Part shown: positions 1-8,424 of the stretch, piece after piece
Position numbering within the stretch: the stretch's first letter is position 1
Layout of the letters: each line of letters starts with the position of its first letter
Source: Bacteroidales bacterium
GTDB taxonomy: Bacteria > Bacteroidota > Bacteroidia > Bacteroidales > JAFGXI01
DNA: 33,911 nucleotides
Assembly: GCA_016936665.1 (NCBI GenBank)
Contig: JAFGXI010000001.1
Location: 1 to 33,911, forward strand
Direction: 5' to 3'
Translations under genes and position numbers: made by a program
The notes under the pieces: generated by a model
What the model was told of the DNA's origin: nothing
The model's database searches: none
The model's input: the letters and a program-made list of their open reading frames with translations, nothing else

Positions 1-49
1 AGCGCCGATGGTACTGCTATACGAAGTGGGAGAGTAGGTCGCCGCCGAC
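1..49 (+). rRNA. rrf: 5S ribosomal RNA, 3' end (partial)
   Basis: The first bases match the 3' third of bacterial 5S rRNA: a GCGCCGATGGTACTGC block, then GGGAGAGTAGGTCGCCGCC, the conserved end of the molecule. The 5' part lies outside the window. An intrinsic terminator begins about ten bases later, as expected for the last gene of a 16S-23S-5S operon transcribed into this window. The exact 3' end is uncertain by a few bases. Confidence 0.9.
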
Positions 50-56
50 TTTTTTT

Positions 57-88
57 AAAGCTCATCATTTCGATGAGCTTTTTTTTTG
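57..88 (+). terminator. Intrinsic terminator of the rRNA operon
   Basis: A perfect 10-base stem (AAAGCTCATC at 57-66 with GATGAGCTTT at 72-81), a 5-base loop ATTTC and a run of T to about 87. It follows the 5S end directly. Confidence 0.9.
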
Positions 89-177
89 CTTATAATTTCA
101 TCATATATAACATATTATTTGTTTATTCGTTTAATCTTATCGATGTTATTTTTGCTTAATACTTCAACTTTACTTTC

Positions 178-1323
178 ATGATTAATATTAATTCTAAAAC
201 ACCAAATACCAAAGAGAGTATCTTTGCTGTGATGTCTAGCTTGGCTTCCGATTACAAAGCAATCAATCTTTCTCAGGGTTTTCCGGGCTATCCTATCGAT
301 CCTATTTTAATCGATCTTGTTAGTCATTATATGAAAGAAGGATTCAATCAATATGCTCCGATGCCTGGTATATTACAATTGCGCAATTCAATCTCTGAAC
401 TGCACTTTAAAGCTACTAATTTCAAATACAATCCCGAATCCGAAATAACTATTACTGCAGGAGCAACTCAAGGCTTATTTACATCAATTTCTGGTATTGT
501 TAACGAAGACGACGAAGTTATTGTGTTCGAACCTGCTTATGATAGCTATGTACCGGTTATAATTGCAAACGGTGGTAAGCCAATATTTATTTCCTTGGCG
601 CATCCTACTTACCATATCAATTGGGATGAAGTAGCTAGAAGAATTAGTTCTAAAACTCGTATGATTATTATTAATAATCCTCATAATCCTACAGGTGCAG
701 TTTGGAGTGAAGATGATTTGAAAGAGCTTGAAAAGATTGTAAAAGGTACTAATATTATTATTTTATCTGATGAGGTATATCAACATATCATATTTGATAA
801 CTTAAAGCATCAGTCGGTCAGTTTAATAAAGAATTTACGCGAAAGGAGTATAATTGTAGGATCTTTTGGAAAAAGTTTACATGCTACCGGTTGGAAAATT
901 GGATATGTTTTGGCTCCCGATTTTATTATGAAACATATAAGATCCTACCATCAGTGGGTGGTGTTTGCTGTTAACACTCCTATTCAAATGGCTATAGCTG
1001 AATATATAAAAAATGAAAATAATTATTTAACTGTTTCAAATTTTCTTCAAGAAAAAAGGAATCTGTTTTTACAAGCAATGTCTAAAACTAGACTCAAACC
1101 AATCACTTGTAACGGTACATATTTTCAATTGATGGATTATTCTATGTTATCAAATAAGCCTGATGTTGAATACGCTGAGTGGCTAACTAAAGAATTGAAG
1201 GTTGCAACAGTACCTGTATCTGTATTTTATCATGAGAAGACAGATTATAAAGTACTTCGATTTTGTTTTGCAAAAGAAAATGAAGAATTACTAAAAGCAG
1301 CAAAATTACTTGAGCAATTATAG
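178..1323 (+). CDS. Methionine-type PLP aminotransferase (YbdL-like, class I/II)
   Basis: A 381-residue fold-type I aminotransferase that resembles E. coli YbdL (methionine aminotransferase) along its whole length. Family knowledge gives the reaction as transfer of an amino group from methionine, or an aromatic residue, to a 2-oxo acid in the cytoplasm. Visible signatures are INLSQGFP near the N-terminus, QYAPMPG, NPHNPTG at 167-173, SDEVY at 197-201 (Asp198 and Tyr201 contact PLP), SFGK with Lys232 as the Schiff-base lysine, and Arg361 in RFCFAK for the substrate carboxylate. No clear ribosome-binding site precedes the ATG, but the start fits the family. It stands alone after the rRNA operon, and its stop lies one base from the stop of the converging gene. 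Substrate preference is inferred; kynurenine aminotransferase activity is an alternative. Confidence 0.9.
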   Translation: MININSKTPNTKESIFAVMSSLASDYKAINLSQGFPGYPIDPILIDLVSHYMKEGFNQYAPMPGILQLRNSISELHFKATNFKYNPESEITITAGATQGLFTSISGIVNEDDEVIVFEPAYDSYVPVIIANGGKPIFISLAHPTYHINWDEVARRISSKTRMIIINNPHNPTGAVWSEDDLKELEKIVKGTNIIILSDEVYQHIIFDNLKHQSVSLIKNLRERSIIVGSFGKSLHATGWKIGYVLAPDFIMKHIRSYHQWVVFAVNTPIQMAIAEYIKNENNYLTVSNFLQEKRNLFLQAMSKTRLKPITCNGTYFQLMDYSMLSNKPDVEYAEWLTKELKVATVPVSVFYHEKTDYKVLRFCFAKENEELLKAAKLLEQL

Positions 1324-1324
1324 A

Positions 1325-1510
1325 TTACCACTTTTTCGATCTTTCTTTAAGTTCAGTTAGAATTTGTAGTTTTTCTTCTTTAGAATAGCTCCACCATTTC
1401 TTTTTCTCTGCGACGGTGCGAAAACAGCTAATGCAATAAGTTTTATCTACATCTAACTGACATTTATTATTGCAGGGCGATAGAATATCGTCGTTAATGG
1501 ATGTCTGCAT
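1325..1510 (-). CDS. DUF1289-family small cysteine-rich protein
   Basis: A short protein with SPCNNKC, then CISCFRT and a WW-containing tail rich in Lys and Glu, the layout of DUF1289 proteins (paired cysteines, probably a small metal site; function unknown). The frame is open back to 1549, but that start would overlap the end of the wzy-like gene by 56 bases. The internal ATG at 1508-1510 gives 61 residues, starts close to the conserved SPC motif and cuts the overlap to 17 bases, so I prefer it. It is translationally coupled to the polysaccharide operon but need not share its function. The stop is one base from the convergent aminotransferase stop, so no terminator separates them. Confidence 0.75.
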   Translation of the reverse strand: MQTSINDDILSPCNNKCQLDVDKTYCISCFRTVAEKKKWWSYSKEEKLQILTELKERSKKW

Positions 1511-2957
1511 TATTATTTGATTGCTCGATAGGTTGATTGTGATAGACATCTAGTGCCACAATTACGGCGGTGTAACCCCAAAATAAGGCAGATGTTTTAT
1601 CTATGTCTAAGAAATTGTTAAGTATGCCATGTAAGTAATAAGTTATCAATCCCAAAAACATTAACATAGCTAGAAGCCTGATTTCGTATTTGTTATTTTT
1701 TGAATATATTTTTATGGCAGTGTAACTGGTTATAATTATTATCAAAATAAAACTTAAAGAACCTAAAATTCCGGATTCAGCTAGAGGACCAAGATATTCG
1801 CTATGTGCGTTACCTCCATCGCCAGAATTTGTACTGATAATGGTTTTTTCGTATGAAAATTGGTAAGGCGCATATTGGAACATATATGTAGCAGGACCAA
1901 ATCCGAAAATGGGCTTATCTTGAAACATTCGTAATGCAGAATTCCAACGATTAATACGTTCTAAGTTTGAAGCATCTGTTGAAATATTACTCATAGATTT
2001 AATTTGTTCAGAAAAATTATCGGAAGACTCTTGATTGTTTTGTTCAAGAATTAATAATATTTGACTTTGGAAGGCAAAAAACATTCCTATTAGTAAAATT
2101 CCTATTCCAAATACAATTTTAAATTTTATTCTAAATAGCATTATAAAATATATGCCAATAGCACCAACAATTCCTATCCAAGCTGCTCTGGTATACGAAA
2201 ATATCATTCCTACTGCCAGAATAATTAAAACAATTGCCATCCATACTTTTTGTTGTTTAGATATTCTAGATAAACTAAATATTCCAATTACAAAAGGCAA
2301 TAGCATTGCTATTATTGCGGCATAGGATGTATGGTCTGGTAGAAAAGGGCTTACAACAAAGTTGGCTGCTTTCTGATCGAAAAAACCATATTTACTATGC
2401 TGATATAATGTATAAAAAATAACTATGACAAAGGTGCTGATGTACAGCCAAAAGTATTTATATATGTTTTTATAATTTTTAAAAAGATGAGCAGCTAATA
2501 GATAAAAGCTGGCTAAATACCAAAGCCTTGAAATTAAATATTTAAAAGATACAATGGGCATCGTACTAGTTATAGAGGTTACCAAAAGCCAAATAATATT
2601 AAAACTAATAGCTAATGAAACTGGATGAAATAGAATCTTTTTGTCAATCGTTTTTTCAAAAATTAATTTAAATATTACAATTAATAATATTCCAAAAAGT
2701 AGGGGTTCTATCGGTAAGCTGATATCGTTAGAGATAGATGGAATAATCTCTCTTAAAGGAATTGATAAGGGGGCTAAAAATATTACGATGTATAAAAGTT
2801 TATCGAGCACTAGAAATGCTAAAAAGACGATGGCAATTAAAAAGGGCAACAGATTAAAAAAATAGTTTTCTTTAACAACAAACAGAGCATTGACAATTAA
2901 AAATATAATAGCAATGCCATAAACGATAAACGTTTTATTTTTAAGAAAATCTTTCAA
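1494..2957 (-). CDS. O-antigen polymerase/ligase-like membrane protein (Wzy/WaaL family)
   Basis: A 487-residue polytopic membrane protein with roughly ten to twelve hydrophobic segments. It has the Wzy_C signature late in the protein: a GFGPATY stretch followed by AHSEYLGPLAESGILG at about 383-398, in the large loop before the last membrane spans. Proteins of this family polymerise or ligate lipid-linked O-polysaccharide at the periplasmic face of the inner membrane. Only 4 bases separate it from the upstream Wzz-like gene, which supports a role in polymerising a surface glycan whose length those proteins control. Sequence alone does not separate polymerase from ligase; the Wzz neighbours favour polymerase. 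Confidence 0.82.
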   Translation of the reverse strand: MKDFLKNKTFIVYGIAIIFLIVNALFVVKENYFFNLLPFLIAIVFLAFLVLDKLLYIVIFLAPLSIPLREIIPSISNDISLPIEPLLFGILLIVIFKLIFEKTIDKKILFHPVSLAISFNIIWLLVTSITSTMPIVSFKYLISRLWYLASFYLLAAHLFKNYKNIYKYFWLYISTFVIVIFYTLYQHSKYGFFDQKAANFVVSPFLPDHTSYAAIIAMLLPFVIGIFSLSRISKQQKVWMAIVLIILAVGMIFSYTRAAWIGIVGAIGIYFIMLFRIKFKIVFGIGILLIGMFFAFQSQILLILEQNNQESSDNFSEQIKSMSNISTDASNLERINRWNSALRMFQDKPIFGFGPATYMFQYAPYQFSYEKTIISTNSGDGGNAHSEYLGPLAESGILGSLSFILIIIITSYTAIKIYSKNNKYEIRLLAMLMFLGLITYYLHGILNNFLDIDKTSALFWGYTAVIVALDVYHNQPIEQSNNNADIH

Positions 2958-2961
2958 AGAA

Positions 2962-3897
2962 TTATAAATTTTGCCTACGCGACTCTATAAAGCCAATTAC
3001 AAGTATCAATAACGAGAAAACGGATAATCCACCTAAAAGTGTGATAGGAATTCTTTTTGGCGAATATTTATTGTCGGAAGGATAAGGCGAAGAAATTATA
3101 TGTGCATAAGTGATTTCTTTGTTATATTCAACGATTTGTTGATCTATAGCTAATTTATACTGAAAATAAAGATCTAGTACTCTCCAATATTTTTGAGTGA
3201 GAAAAGTGTATTCTAAACCATATTTTTTAAAGTCATCTAGGCCTTTTTCTGCTTTGTCGATGAGTTTCTGATTCCCATTCGATCGGAAGATACCTTGTGT
3301 TAATTCAGTGACCTGATTTGTATAATCCAACATTCCTTGATCTTGGTTTAAAACTTTAAGTCTATTCTCAACGCTATCTTTCGCTGTTTTCCAAACCATA
3401 GTGTGTTTCTGGTTGAGAACAATCAACTCATTAAGCTTTAAACGATGCATTTCTCTTACTTTTTCATTGTAAAATTCTAATATCGATTCAACAATGTAAG
3501 CAGCAGTGTCAGGGTCGGTATCTAATGCAGTAATTTCTACCGATTCGTATTCTGTTTTAGATATGGAGATGTTTTCAGAGTACAAATAGTACATCGTTGA
3601 GCGAAAATGCTTATAGGTACTATCAATTCCATAGTGTTTTGGTAAATCAAATTTATGCATAACATTATCTGTTATGTCGCGCGATTTAAGGATTTGAATC
3701 ATTTGTTCGGAAAAACTTTCGTCAGAAAGTTCTCCTAAGTTTACAGGATATACGATGGCTTGCGACTGGTATTTCGGTTTAATTAAATAAGTTGAGCCTC
3801 CGATAATAGCCATTCCCACAAATGTGATAATGATGATATGCCATTTCCATTTTATTAAAATCTTAAAAAGATTTGAACTATTCCAAAATTGATCCAT
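2962..3897 (-). CDS. Wzz-like polysaccharide chain-length determinant (second copy)
   Basis: A 311-residue protein with the Wzz topology: an N-terminal membrane span (about 17-38), a long periplasmic region with predicted helices and a YQSQAIVYPVN strand, and a C-terminal span (about 284-304) preceded by a proline-containing stretch (SPYPSDNKYSPKRIPI). Such proteins oligomerise and set the modal length of surface polysaccharides. It lacks a cytoplasmic tyrosine-kinase domain, so it is of the O-antigen type, not the Wzc type. It lies 7 bases after the first Wzz-like gene and resembles it throughout (paired KxRDI and xxKHYxID motifs), which indicates an old tandem duplication. Confidence 0.8.
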   Translation of the reverse strand: MDQFWNSSNLFKILIKWKWHIIIITFVGMAIIGGSTYLIKPKYQSQAIVYPVNLGELSDESFSEQMIQILKSRDITDNVMHKFDLPKHYGIDSTYKHFRSTMYYLYSENISISKTEYESVEITALDTDPDTAAYIVESILEFYNEKVREMHRLKLNELIVLNQKHTMVWKTAKDSVENRLKVLNQDQGMLDYTNQVTELTQGIFRSNGNQKLIDKAEKGLDDFKKYGLEYTFLTQKYWRVLDLYFQYKLAIDQQIVEYNKEITYAHIISSPYPSDNKYSPKRIPITLLGGLSVFSLLILVIGFIESRRQNL

Positions 3898-3904
3898 AAT
3901 GAAT

Positions 3905-4891
3905 TTATTTTTCGAAAATAAGTAAGATAAAGGTTAATAATACCAAAGTAGAAAACATTCCGGCTAATACAATGAGCCAACGTATAGGATATGAAGGTTT
4001 TTCTGCGGGAAAAGCAGCCGAGACAACAAATTTATGGGGTAAATTTTGCTCTAAATCTACTTTGGCTTCTGCATATTTTGAATGTATAATACTTAATTCT
4101 TCAGTTTGAAATTCTAAATAATTGCTCAACTGTATATACGAACTTCCGTACTCTGATAGAATTTTTATTTTTTGTTCTAATTCACGGATAGCGTTTTTGT
4201 CGTTTTTTAAAATTGCTTGAGCTAATGCTTGATTAAACACTTCCGATTGCGATTCGTAATCGTTAATGCCTAAAGCTCTAAGTTTTGAAAGCGAGTCGTT
4301 TAAAAAGTTGATCTCTTCTTGTAATTTGTTATATTCTTTTTCTACAATCTGAAAGGCTTTTAACGCTCTTGTTTTTTGTAAAAAATTCATAGTTGTATCG
4401 AGTAAATTGGAGATTTCGTTAGCTATTAGAGCTGCTGTATCTCTATTTTGATCGATTACCGTTATTTTAACAGAATTGTATTTTGTACGACGTATGGTTA
4501 CATTTTCGTCATACGCATCGTATAGTTCTGCTTTTTGATATTTTGATTGATTATCGATTTTATAGTGTTTAGCCAAATTGAACCGATCTATAATTCTTGA
4601 TCGTATTAAGTCGGATTGCAAGATCTGCTGAACCTGCTCAACCTCTTCTTCCTCTCCAAATTTTAAAATATCTCTCGATTTTACATTTTTATCGAGCAAC
4701 GATTGTGATATAGAACTCGATGATGCAGGATATAAAATAACCTCCGATTCGTAGTAATCTGGTAAAAAAAGTGAAATGATAGCGAAAACGACTCCCGAAA
4801 GTATTGTAAATATTGAGACCCATTTTTTGTTGCGTTTTAGCACGTCTAATATTTCCTTGGTGCTAAAGATTCTTTCGGAACTGTAATTCAT
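3905..4891 (-). CDS. Wzz-like polysaccharide chain-length determinant (first copy)
   Basis: A 328-residue Wzz-family protein. A membrane span at about 24-45 is followed by YYESEVILYPAS, a periplasmic domain containing KSRDILKFG and AKHYKIDN, a long helical section with coiled-coil character at about 165-290, and a C-terminal span after EKPSYPIRW. It is the first gene of the wzz-wzz-wzy-DUF1289 operon. A TAnnTTTG-type promoter element sits just upstream at 4909-4916. Two Wzz-like proteins side by side may form a mixed oligomer or set two length classes; this is inference. Confidence 0.82.
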   Translation of the reverse strand: MNYSSERIFSTKEILDVLKRNKKWVSIFTILSGVVFAIISLFLPDYYESEVILYPASSSSISQSLLDKNVKSRDILKFGEEEEVEQVQQILQSDLIRSRIIDRFNLAKHYKIDNQSKYQKAELYDAYDENVTIRRTKYNSVKITVIDQNRDTAALIANEISNLLDTTMNFLQKTRALKAFQIVEKEYNKLQEEINFLNDSLSKLRALGINDYESQSEVFNQALAQAILKNDKNAIRELEQKIKILSEYGSSYIQLSNYLEFQTEELSIIHSKYAEAKVDLEQNLPHKFVVSAAFPAEKPSYPIRWLIVLAGMFSTLVLLTFILLIFEK

Positions 4892-4908
4892 ATTTTCATT
4901 TAAAACAT

Positions 4909-4916
4909 CAAATGTA
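4909..4916 (-). promoter_or_regulatory. Promoter -7 box of the wzz-wzy operon
   Basis: On the minus strand this reads TACATTTG, matching the Bacteroidota -7 consensus TAnnTTTG. It lies 18 bases before the ATG at 4891 and implies a short leader. No clear TTTG -33 element is seen at the usual spacing. Confidence 0.5.
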
Positions 4917-4940
4917 AAAAATATATTCTAAACGTGCTCT

Positions 4941-6833
4941 TTAATAGGCTCTTTCGTTTATTCCTTCTATATAATTGATAAACGATCTGTTAACAACCTT
5001 CATTCCTCCACAGGTTGGATAATTTCCCGTAAAATACCAATCGCCCGTATCGTTTGGAACAGCTTCGTGTAAGCCTTCAATGCTTTGATAAATTACTTCA
5101 ACTTCGGCATGAATTTCTTCGGTTTTTAGCATCTCGCTAATTTTTTGCGAAATTTGCTCTGCTGAAAAAACATCAAATATTTGCTTCACTTTATTTTCGA
5201 TCTTCTCTTTTGGCTTTCTCACTTCTTCGATACAATCTTTATATACTTTTTCAATCAGTTGTTCTTGCCCATTGTCTTTTATTAGCTGAATGGCCGCTTT
5301 GAATGCTATAAAGTCGCCTAATTTTGCCATATCAATCCCATAACAGTCGGGGTATCGAATTTGAGGTGCCGACGACACTATTACAATTTTTTTTGGATTT
5401 AGTCTGTCTAATATTTTAATAATGCTTTTTTTAAGTGTTGTTCCTCTTACAATGCTATCGTCAAGTATTACCAAGTTATCGATATGGTTTTTAACTATGC
5501 CGTAAGTGGTATCGTAAACGTGTCCAACAAGGTCGTCTCTACTATTATCTTCGGTGATAAATGTTCTGAGTTTAGCATCTTTGATAGCGATTTTCTCAAC
5601 TCTAGGTTTTGCATTTAATATTTTGTCTAGCTTCGATGGGGTTAGCGCATCGCCTAGTTCAAGTATTTCTTTCTTTTTTTGTGCAGTTAAGTAGTTTTCT
5701 ACGCCTTTAACTAAACCATAAAAAGCGGTTTCTGCTGTGTTGGGAATATATGAGAATACAGTGTTGTCTATATCAAAATCGACAGCTTTAAGCACTCTTT
5801 CGGTAAGTAATTCTCCCAACTTTTTTCGTTCTTCATATATCGAAGCGTCGCTACCTCTAGAAAAATAAATACGTTCAAAAGAACATGATTTTCTTTCTTT
5901 AGGTTCTCTGATTTCTTCTTCTTTTAAACTGCCATCTTGCTTAATAACGATAGCATGTCCCGGTTTTATTTCTTTAACATCGTTAATGTCGACGTTCATT
6001 ACTGTTTGTATGACCGGTCTTTCGGATGCGATGACAACAATTTCTTCATCTTGGTAATAAAAGGCAGGGCGGATTCCCCATGGATCTCTAACAACAAAAG
6101 AGTCGCCATGCCCAACCATACCGCCAATGGCATAGCCACCATCCCAACGTTTACTACTGGTGCGTAAAACGTGCGCAATGTCTATTTCACTTTCAATTTT
6201 ATTAGATATTTCGGCATTTGTTTTGCCTGTTGCTTTATGGTAATCGAAAATTCTTTGGTTTTCAATATCTAAAAAATGGCCAATATTTTCTAGAATAGTT
6301 ACGGTGTCGGAGTAATCTTTAGGATGCTGACCGTATTCAACTAAATTATTAAAAATTTCATCGACATTCGTCAAATTAAAATTACCGGCTAGTACTAAGT
6401 TTTTCGATTTCCAATTGTTTGCCCTAACTACTGGGTGAACATAGCTTATGTCGTTATTGCCAAAGGTTCCATATCGTAAATGACCTAAATAAAGCTCTCC
6501 GGCAAATGGTACATTCTTCCTTGCAAAATCGACATTGTTTAAATCATCATTATTGAATTTGGAGTAAAGTTCGGATACTTGACCAAAAGCATCTTTTATA
6601 GGCGTACTGTGGTTCGAGCGAATACGATCGAAATATTTTGTTCCGGGTTTGACGTTTAATTTAACACTGGCAAATCCGGCACCGTCTTGTCCTCTGTTGT
6701 GCTGTTTTTCCATAAGCAAATGCAACTTATGGAGACCGTAGCGCCAAGTTCCGTATTTCTCTTGATAGTACTCTAAGGGTTTTCTTAAACGAATCAAGGC
6801 GATGCCACATTCGTGTTTTATTTGGTCACTCAT
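4941..6833 (-). CDS. PurF-like amidophosphoribosyltransferase (long Bacteroidota form)
   Basis: With the start at 6833 the protein is 630 residues. Cys9 in HECGIA is the expected N-terminal nucleophile of class II glutamine amidotransferases after propeptide removal. GHLRYGTFG and AGNFNLTN follow in the glutaminase half. The C-terminal half carries the PRPP-binding motif VILDDSIVRGTT, with the two Asp at 458-459. This matches amidophosphoribosyltransferase, the first step of purine synthesis (PRPP + glutamine to phosphoribosylamine). The protein is well over 100 residues longer than ordinary PurF; similar long forms occur in Bacteroidota. A longer frame reaches 6857, but the promoter -7 box at 6855-6862 would place the transcript start downstream of that ATG. 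It is monocistronic with no purine genes beside it, so it may be a second, specialised paralogue. Confidence 0.8.
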   Translation of the reverse strand: MSDQIKHECGIALIRLRKPLEYYQEKYGTWRYGLHKLHLLMEKQHNRGQDGAGFASVKLNVKPGTKYFDRIRSNHSTPIKDAFGQVSELYSKFNNDDLNNVDFARKNVPFAGELYLGHLRYGTFGNNDISYVHPVVRANNWKSKNLVLAGNFNLTNVDEIFNNLVEYGQHPKDYSDTVTILENIGHFLDIENQRIFDYHKATGKTNAEISNKIESEIDIAHVLRTSSKRWDGGYAIGGMVGHGDSFVVRDPWGIRPAFYYQDEEIVVIASERPVIQTVMNVDINDVKEIKPGHAIVIKQDGSLKEEEIREPKERKSCSFERIYFSRGSDASIYEERKKLGELLTERVLKAVDFDIDNTVFSYIPNTAETAFYGLVKGVENYLTAQKKKEILELGDALTPSKLDKILNAKPRVEKIAIKDAKLRTFITEDNSRDDLVGHVYDTTYGIVKNHIDNLVILDDSIVRGTTLKKSIIKILDRLNPKKIVIVSSAPQIRYPDCYGIDMAKLGDFIAFKAAIQLIKDNGQEQLIEKVYKDCIEEVRKPKEKIENKVKQIFDVFSAEQISQKISEMLKTEEIHAEVEVIYQSIEGLHEAVPNDTGDWYFTGNYPTCGGMKVVNRSFINYIEGINERAY

Positions 6834-6854
6834 GCTAACTGTTTTTTGGAGGCA

Positions 6855-6862
6855 CAAAGTTA
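6855..6862 (-). promoter_or_regulatory. Promoter -7 box of the PurF-like gene
   Basis: Minus-strand TAACTTTG fits TAnnTTTG exactly. Transcription would start near 6850, which leaves a leader of about 17 bases before the ATG at 6833 and excludes the upstream ATG at 6857. Confidence 0.55.
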
Positions 6863-6891
6863 CGTTTTTTTTTCATATGTTGGCTTAAAGA

Positions 6892-6933
6892 AGAAGCTCT
6901 AAGCACTTTCATTTGTTTAGGCTTAGAGCTTCT
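6892..6933 (-). terminator. Strong hairpin terminator after the EnvC-to-DUF5723 operon
   Basis: A perfect 13-base stem, AGAAGCTCTAAGC at 6892-6904 with its complement at 6921-6933, and a 16-base loop. It lies 9 bases past the DUF5723 stop. The minus-strand tail (TTCTTT) is moderately T-rich and the plus-strand side has a seven-T run, so it could act in both directions. Confidence 0.75.
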
Positions 6934-6941
6934 GTATTTTT

Positions 6942-8393
6942 TTAATTGATTAAGGTTTTGCTTACTTGTTTGTTGCAACCAAAAATCAGGTTAATTCCCA
7001 TTCTGAAATTAACATTTCTTGTAGCTTGTGGCCATATAAAACCCAACACATTGTCTGTCATCATAAAAAACTGAAACCATTTTGCTTTGGCAGAGAAGCC
7101 TATTCCTACATTTGTGTAACTATTATTGATCATCGAATAGCTAACGGTACTCTCAAACCAGTTTGTTAATCTAAAATTACCTGATAAAGTAATTGAAGGA
7201 TGAAAAGCGTGTTGAAAGAAAGAGCCTCTCAACAACAAACCGGTTCTAATTTTATCGTTAAACTGATATGTGCCACCTAGGTATGCTTTCGGTGTTAAAT
7301 GCGAAACATAATCCGATTGTTGCATTTCTGGTTCATATATGCTTATTATTTGATGTTTCAAACTGTCGTTATGCTCGGTTATCAATTCTTCGTCTTCGGT
7401 TAATGCAGGCTGAAAATTGTATCCATCCCAAATGTATTCTCCATCCATAGTAAAAGTTTGCACATTGGTTTTCCATTTAATGTAGCCTAAATCAATTAAG
7501 CTGGCATAGAGTTTTATTTTATCATTGAATTGGTATTGCGCTCCAAGATCGACACCTAAACCAAAGTTTTTGTAGTTATTATAAACAGCGTTAAAATCGG
7601 GCTCATAGCTTTCCGATTCGAAAACCATTGAATCGCCCACATAATCGTAATACATATCTGTTACTTCGAAAAATGGTTGAGAAGTATGAACTACCATATC
7701 GGCATTAACTCTAATTGGGTAATTATCGCTATTTACGGTTTCAACATCTATAATACTTTTTTCTGTCCAAATATTTAGTTTGCCGAAGAGGAGTTTTGCA
7801 CTCATCCCTACAGTTAATTTATCGCTTATTTTTTTTGATGCGCTTAATGCGTATTCTGTGTAAGCCGTAGCAGTTATGCCCAAATCGCCTAAGTTGGCTA
7901 CTTCGTTTAAAAAGGTGTTTCCGTTACCTTCGTGAATGAATGTGATTAAGTCTTTGTTGAACGAAGTTCTGGCTTCAACCTTATCGTTCACATCGATACC
8001 GAAATACCAGTCTTTATACTTATAACCTACAGTTAACCAATTAATGTGGGTTTCCATTGTGATATAGTTAACCTCGCGTAATTTATTTTGCAATGCATCC
8101 CAATCGTAACCTTTAAAACCCGGTAATATCAACGAGTCCATATCGCCATTGTACTGGATCAGGTCTTTAAAAGCGAATCCGTTATTGCCATAGTTCATAT
8201 AAATAGGGAAAAAAACTTGTCCGGTCACAGGAATAGCCGCACCTCCTACGTGAAGTTTACATTCGTTTTGGTAAGAAGGGTTCAAATACTTGTTTTGTGG
8301 CAAGGTTTGCATGAAGTACATCGTGTTATTTTGCTGAGCCAATAACACTTGTGAAAAAATTGCTAATAAAGTAAAATATATTAATCGTTTCAT
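6942..8393 (-). CDS. DUF5723-family outer-membrane protein
   Basis: A 483-residue protein with a clear signal peptide (about 1-19, ending LLAQ). The early part carries LNPSYQNECKLHVGG, then alternating short amphipathic strands with aromatic girdles to the C-terminus, as expected for an outer-membrane beta-barrel. The N-terminal pattern (output near YFMQTLPQNKYLNPSY, then a GG..P stretch) fits the DUF5723 family of Bacteroidota, whose function is not established. It is the last gene of a four-gene envelope operon, 31 bases after the lipoprotein gene, and is followed by a strong terminator. A partnership with that lipoprotein is inferred from this adjacency only. Confidence 0.75.
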   Translation of the reverse strand: MKRLIYFTLLAIFSQVLLAQQNNTMYFMQTLPQNKYLNPSYQNECKLHVGGAAIPVTGQVFFPIYMNYGNNGFAFKDLIQYNGDMDSLILPGFKGYDWDALQNKLREVNYITMETHINWLTVGYKYKDWYFGIDVNDKVEARTSFNKDLITFIHEGNGNTFLNEVANLGDLGITATAYTEYALSASKKISDKLTVGMSAKLLFGKLNIWTEKSIIDVETVNSDNYPIRVNADMVVHTSQPFFEVTDMYYDYVGDSMVFESESYEPDFNAVYNNYKNFGLGVDLGAQYQFNDKIKLYASLIDLGYIKWKTNVQTFTMDGEYIWDGYNFQPALTEDEELITEHNDSLKHQIISIYEPEMQQSDYVSHLTPKAYLGGTYQFNDKIRTGLLLRGSFFQHAFHPSITLSGNFRLTNWFESTVSYSMINNSYTNVGIGFSAKAKWFQFFMMTDNVLGFIWPQATRNVNFRMGINLIFGCNKQVSKTLIN

Positions 8394-8424
8394 TTTTTTC
8401 TGTTTTTGAATTTTACATTTTAAA

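Noticed and set aside
118..154. TTTG (118-121) and TATTTTTG (147-154) as a promoter for the aminotransferase gene
   Set aside because: The -7-like box fits but the gap of 25 bases is too long for the normal 19-21 spacing. It may still be a weak promoter.
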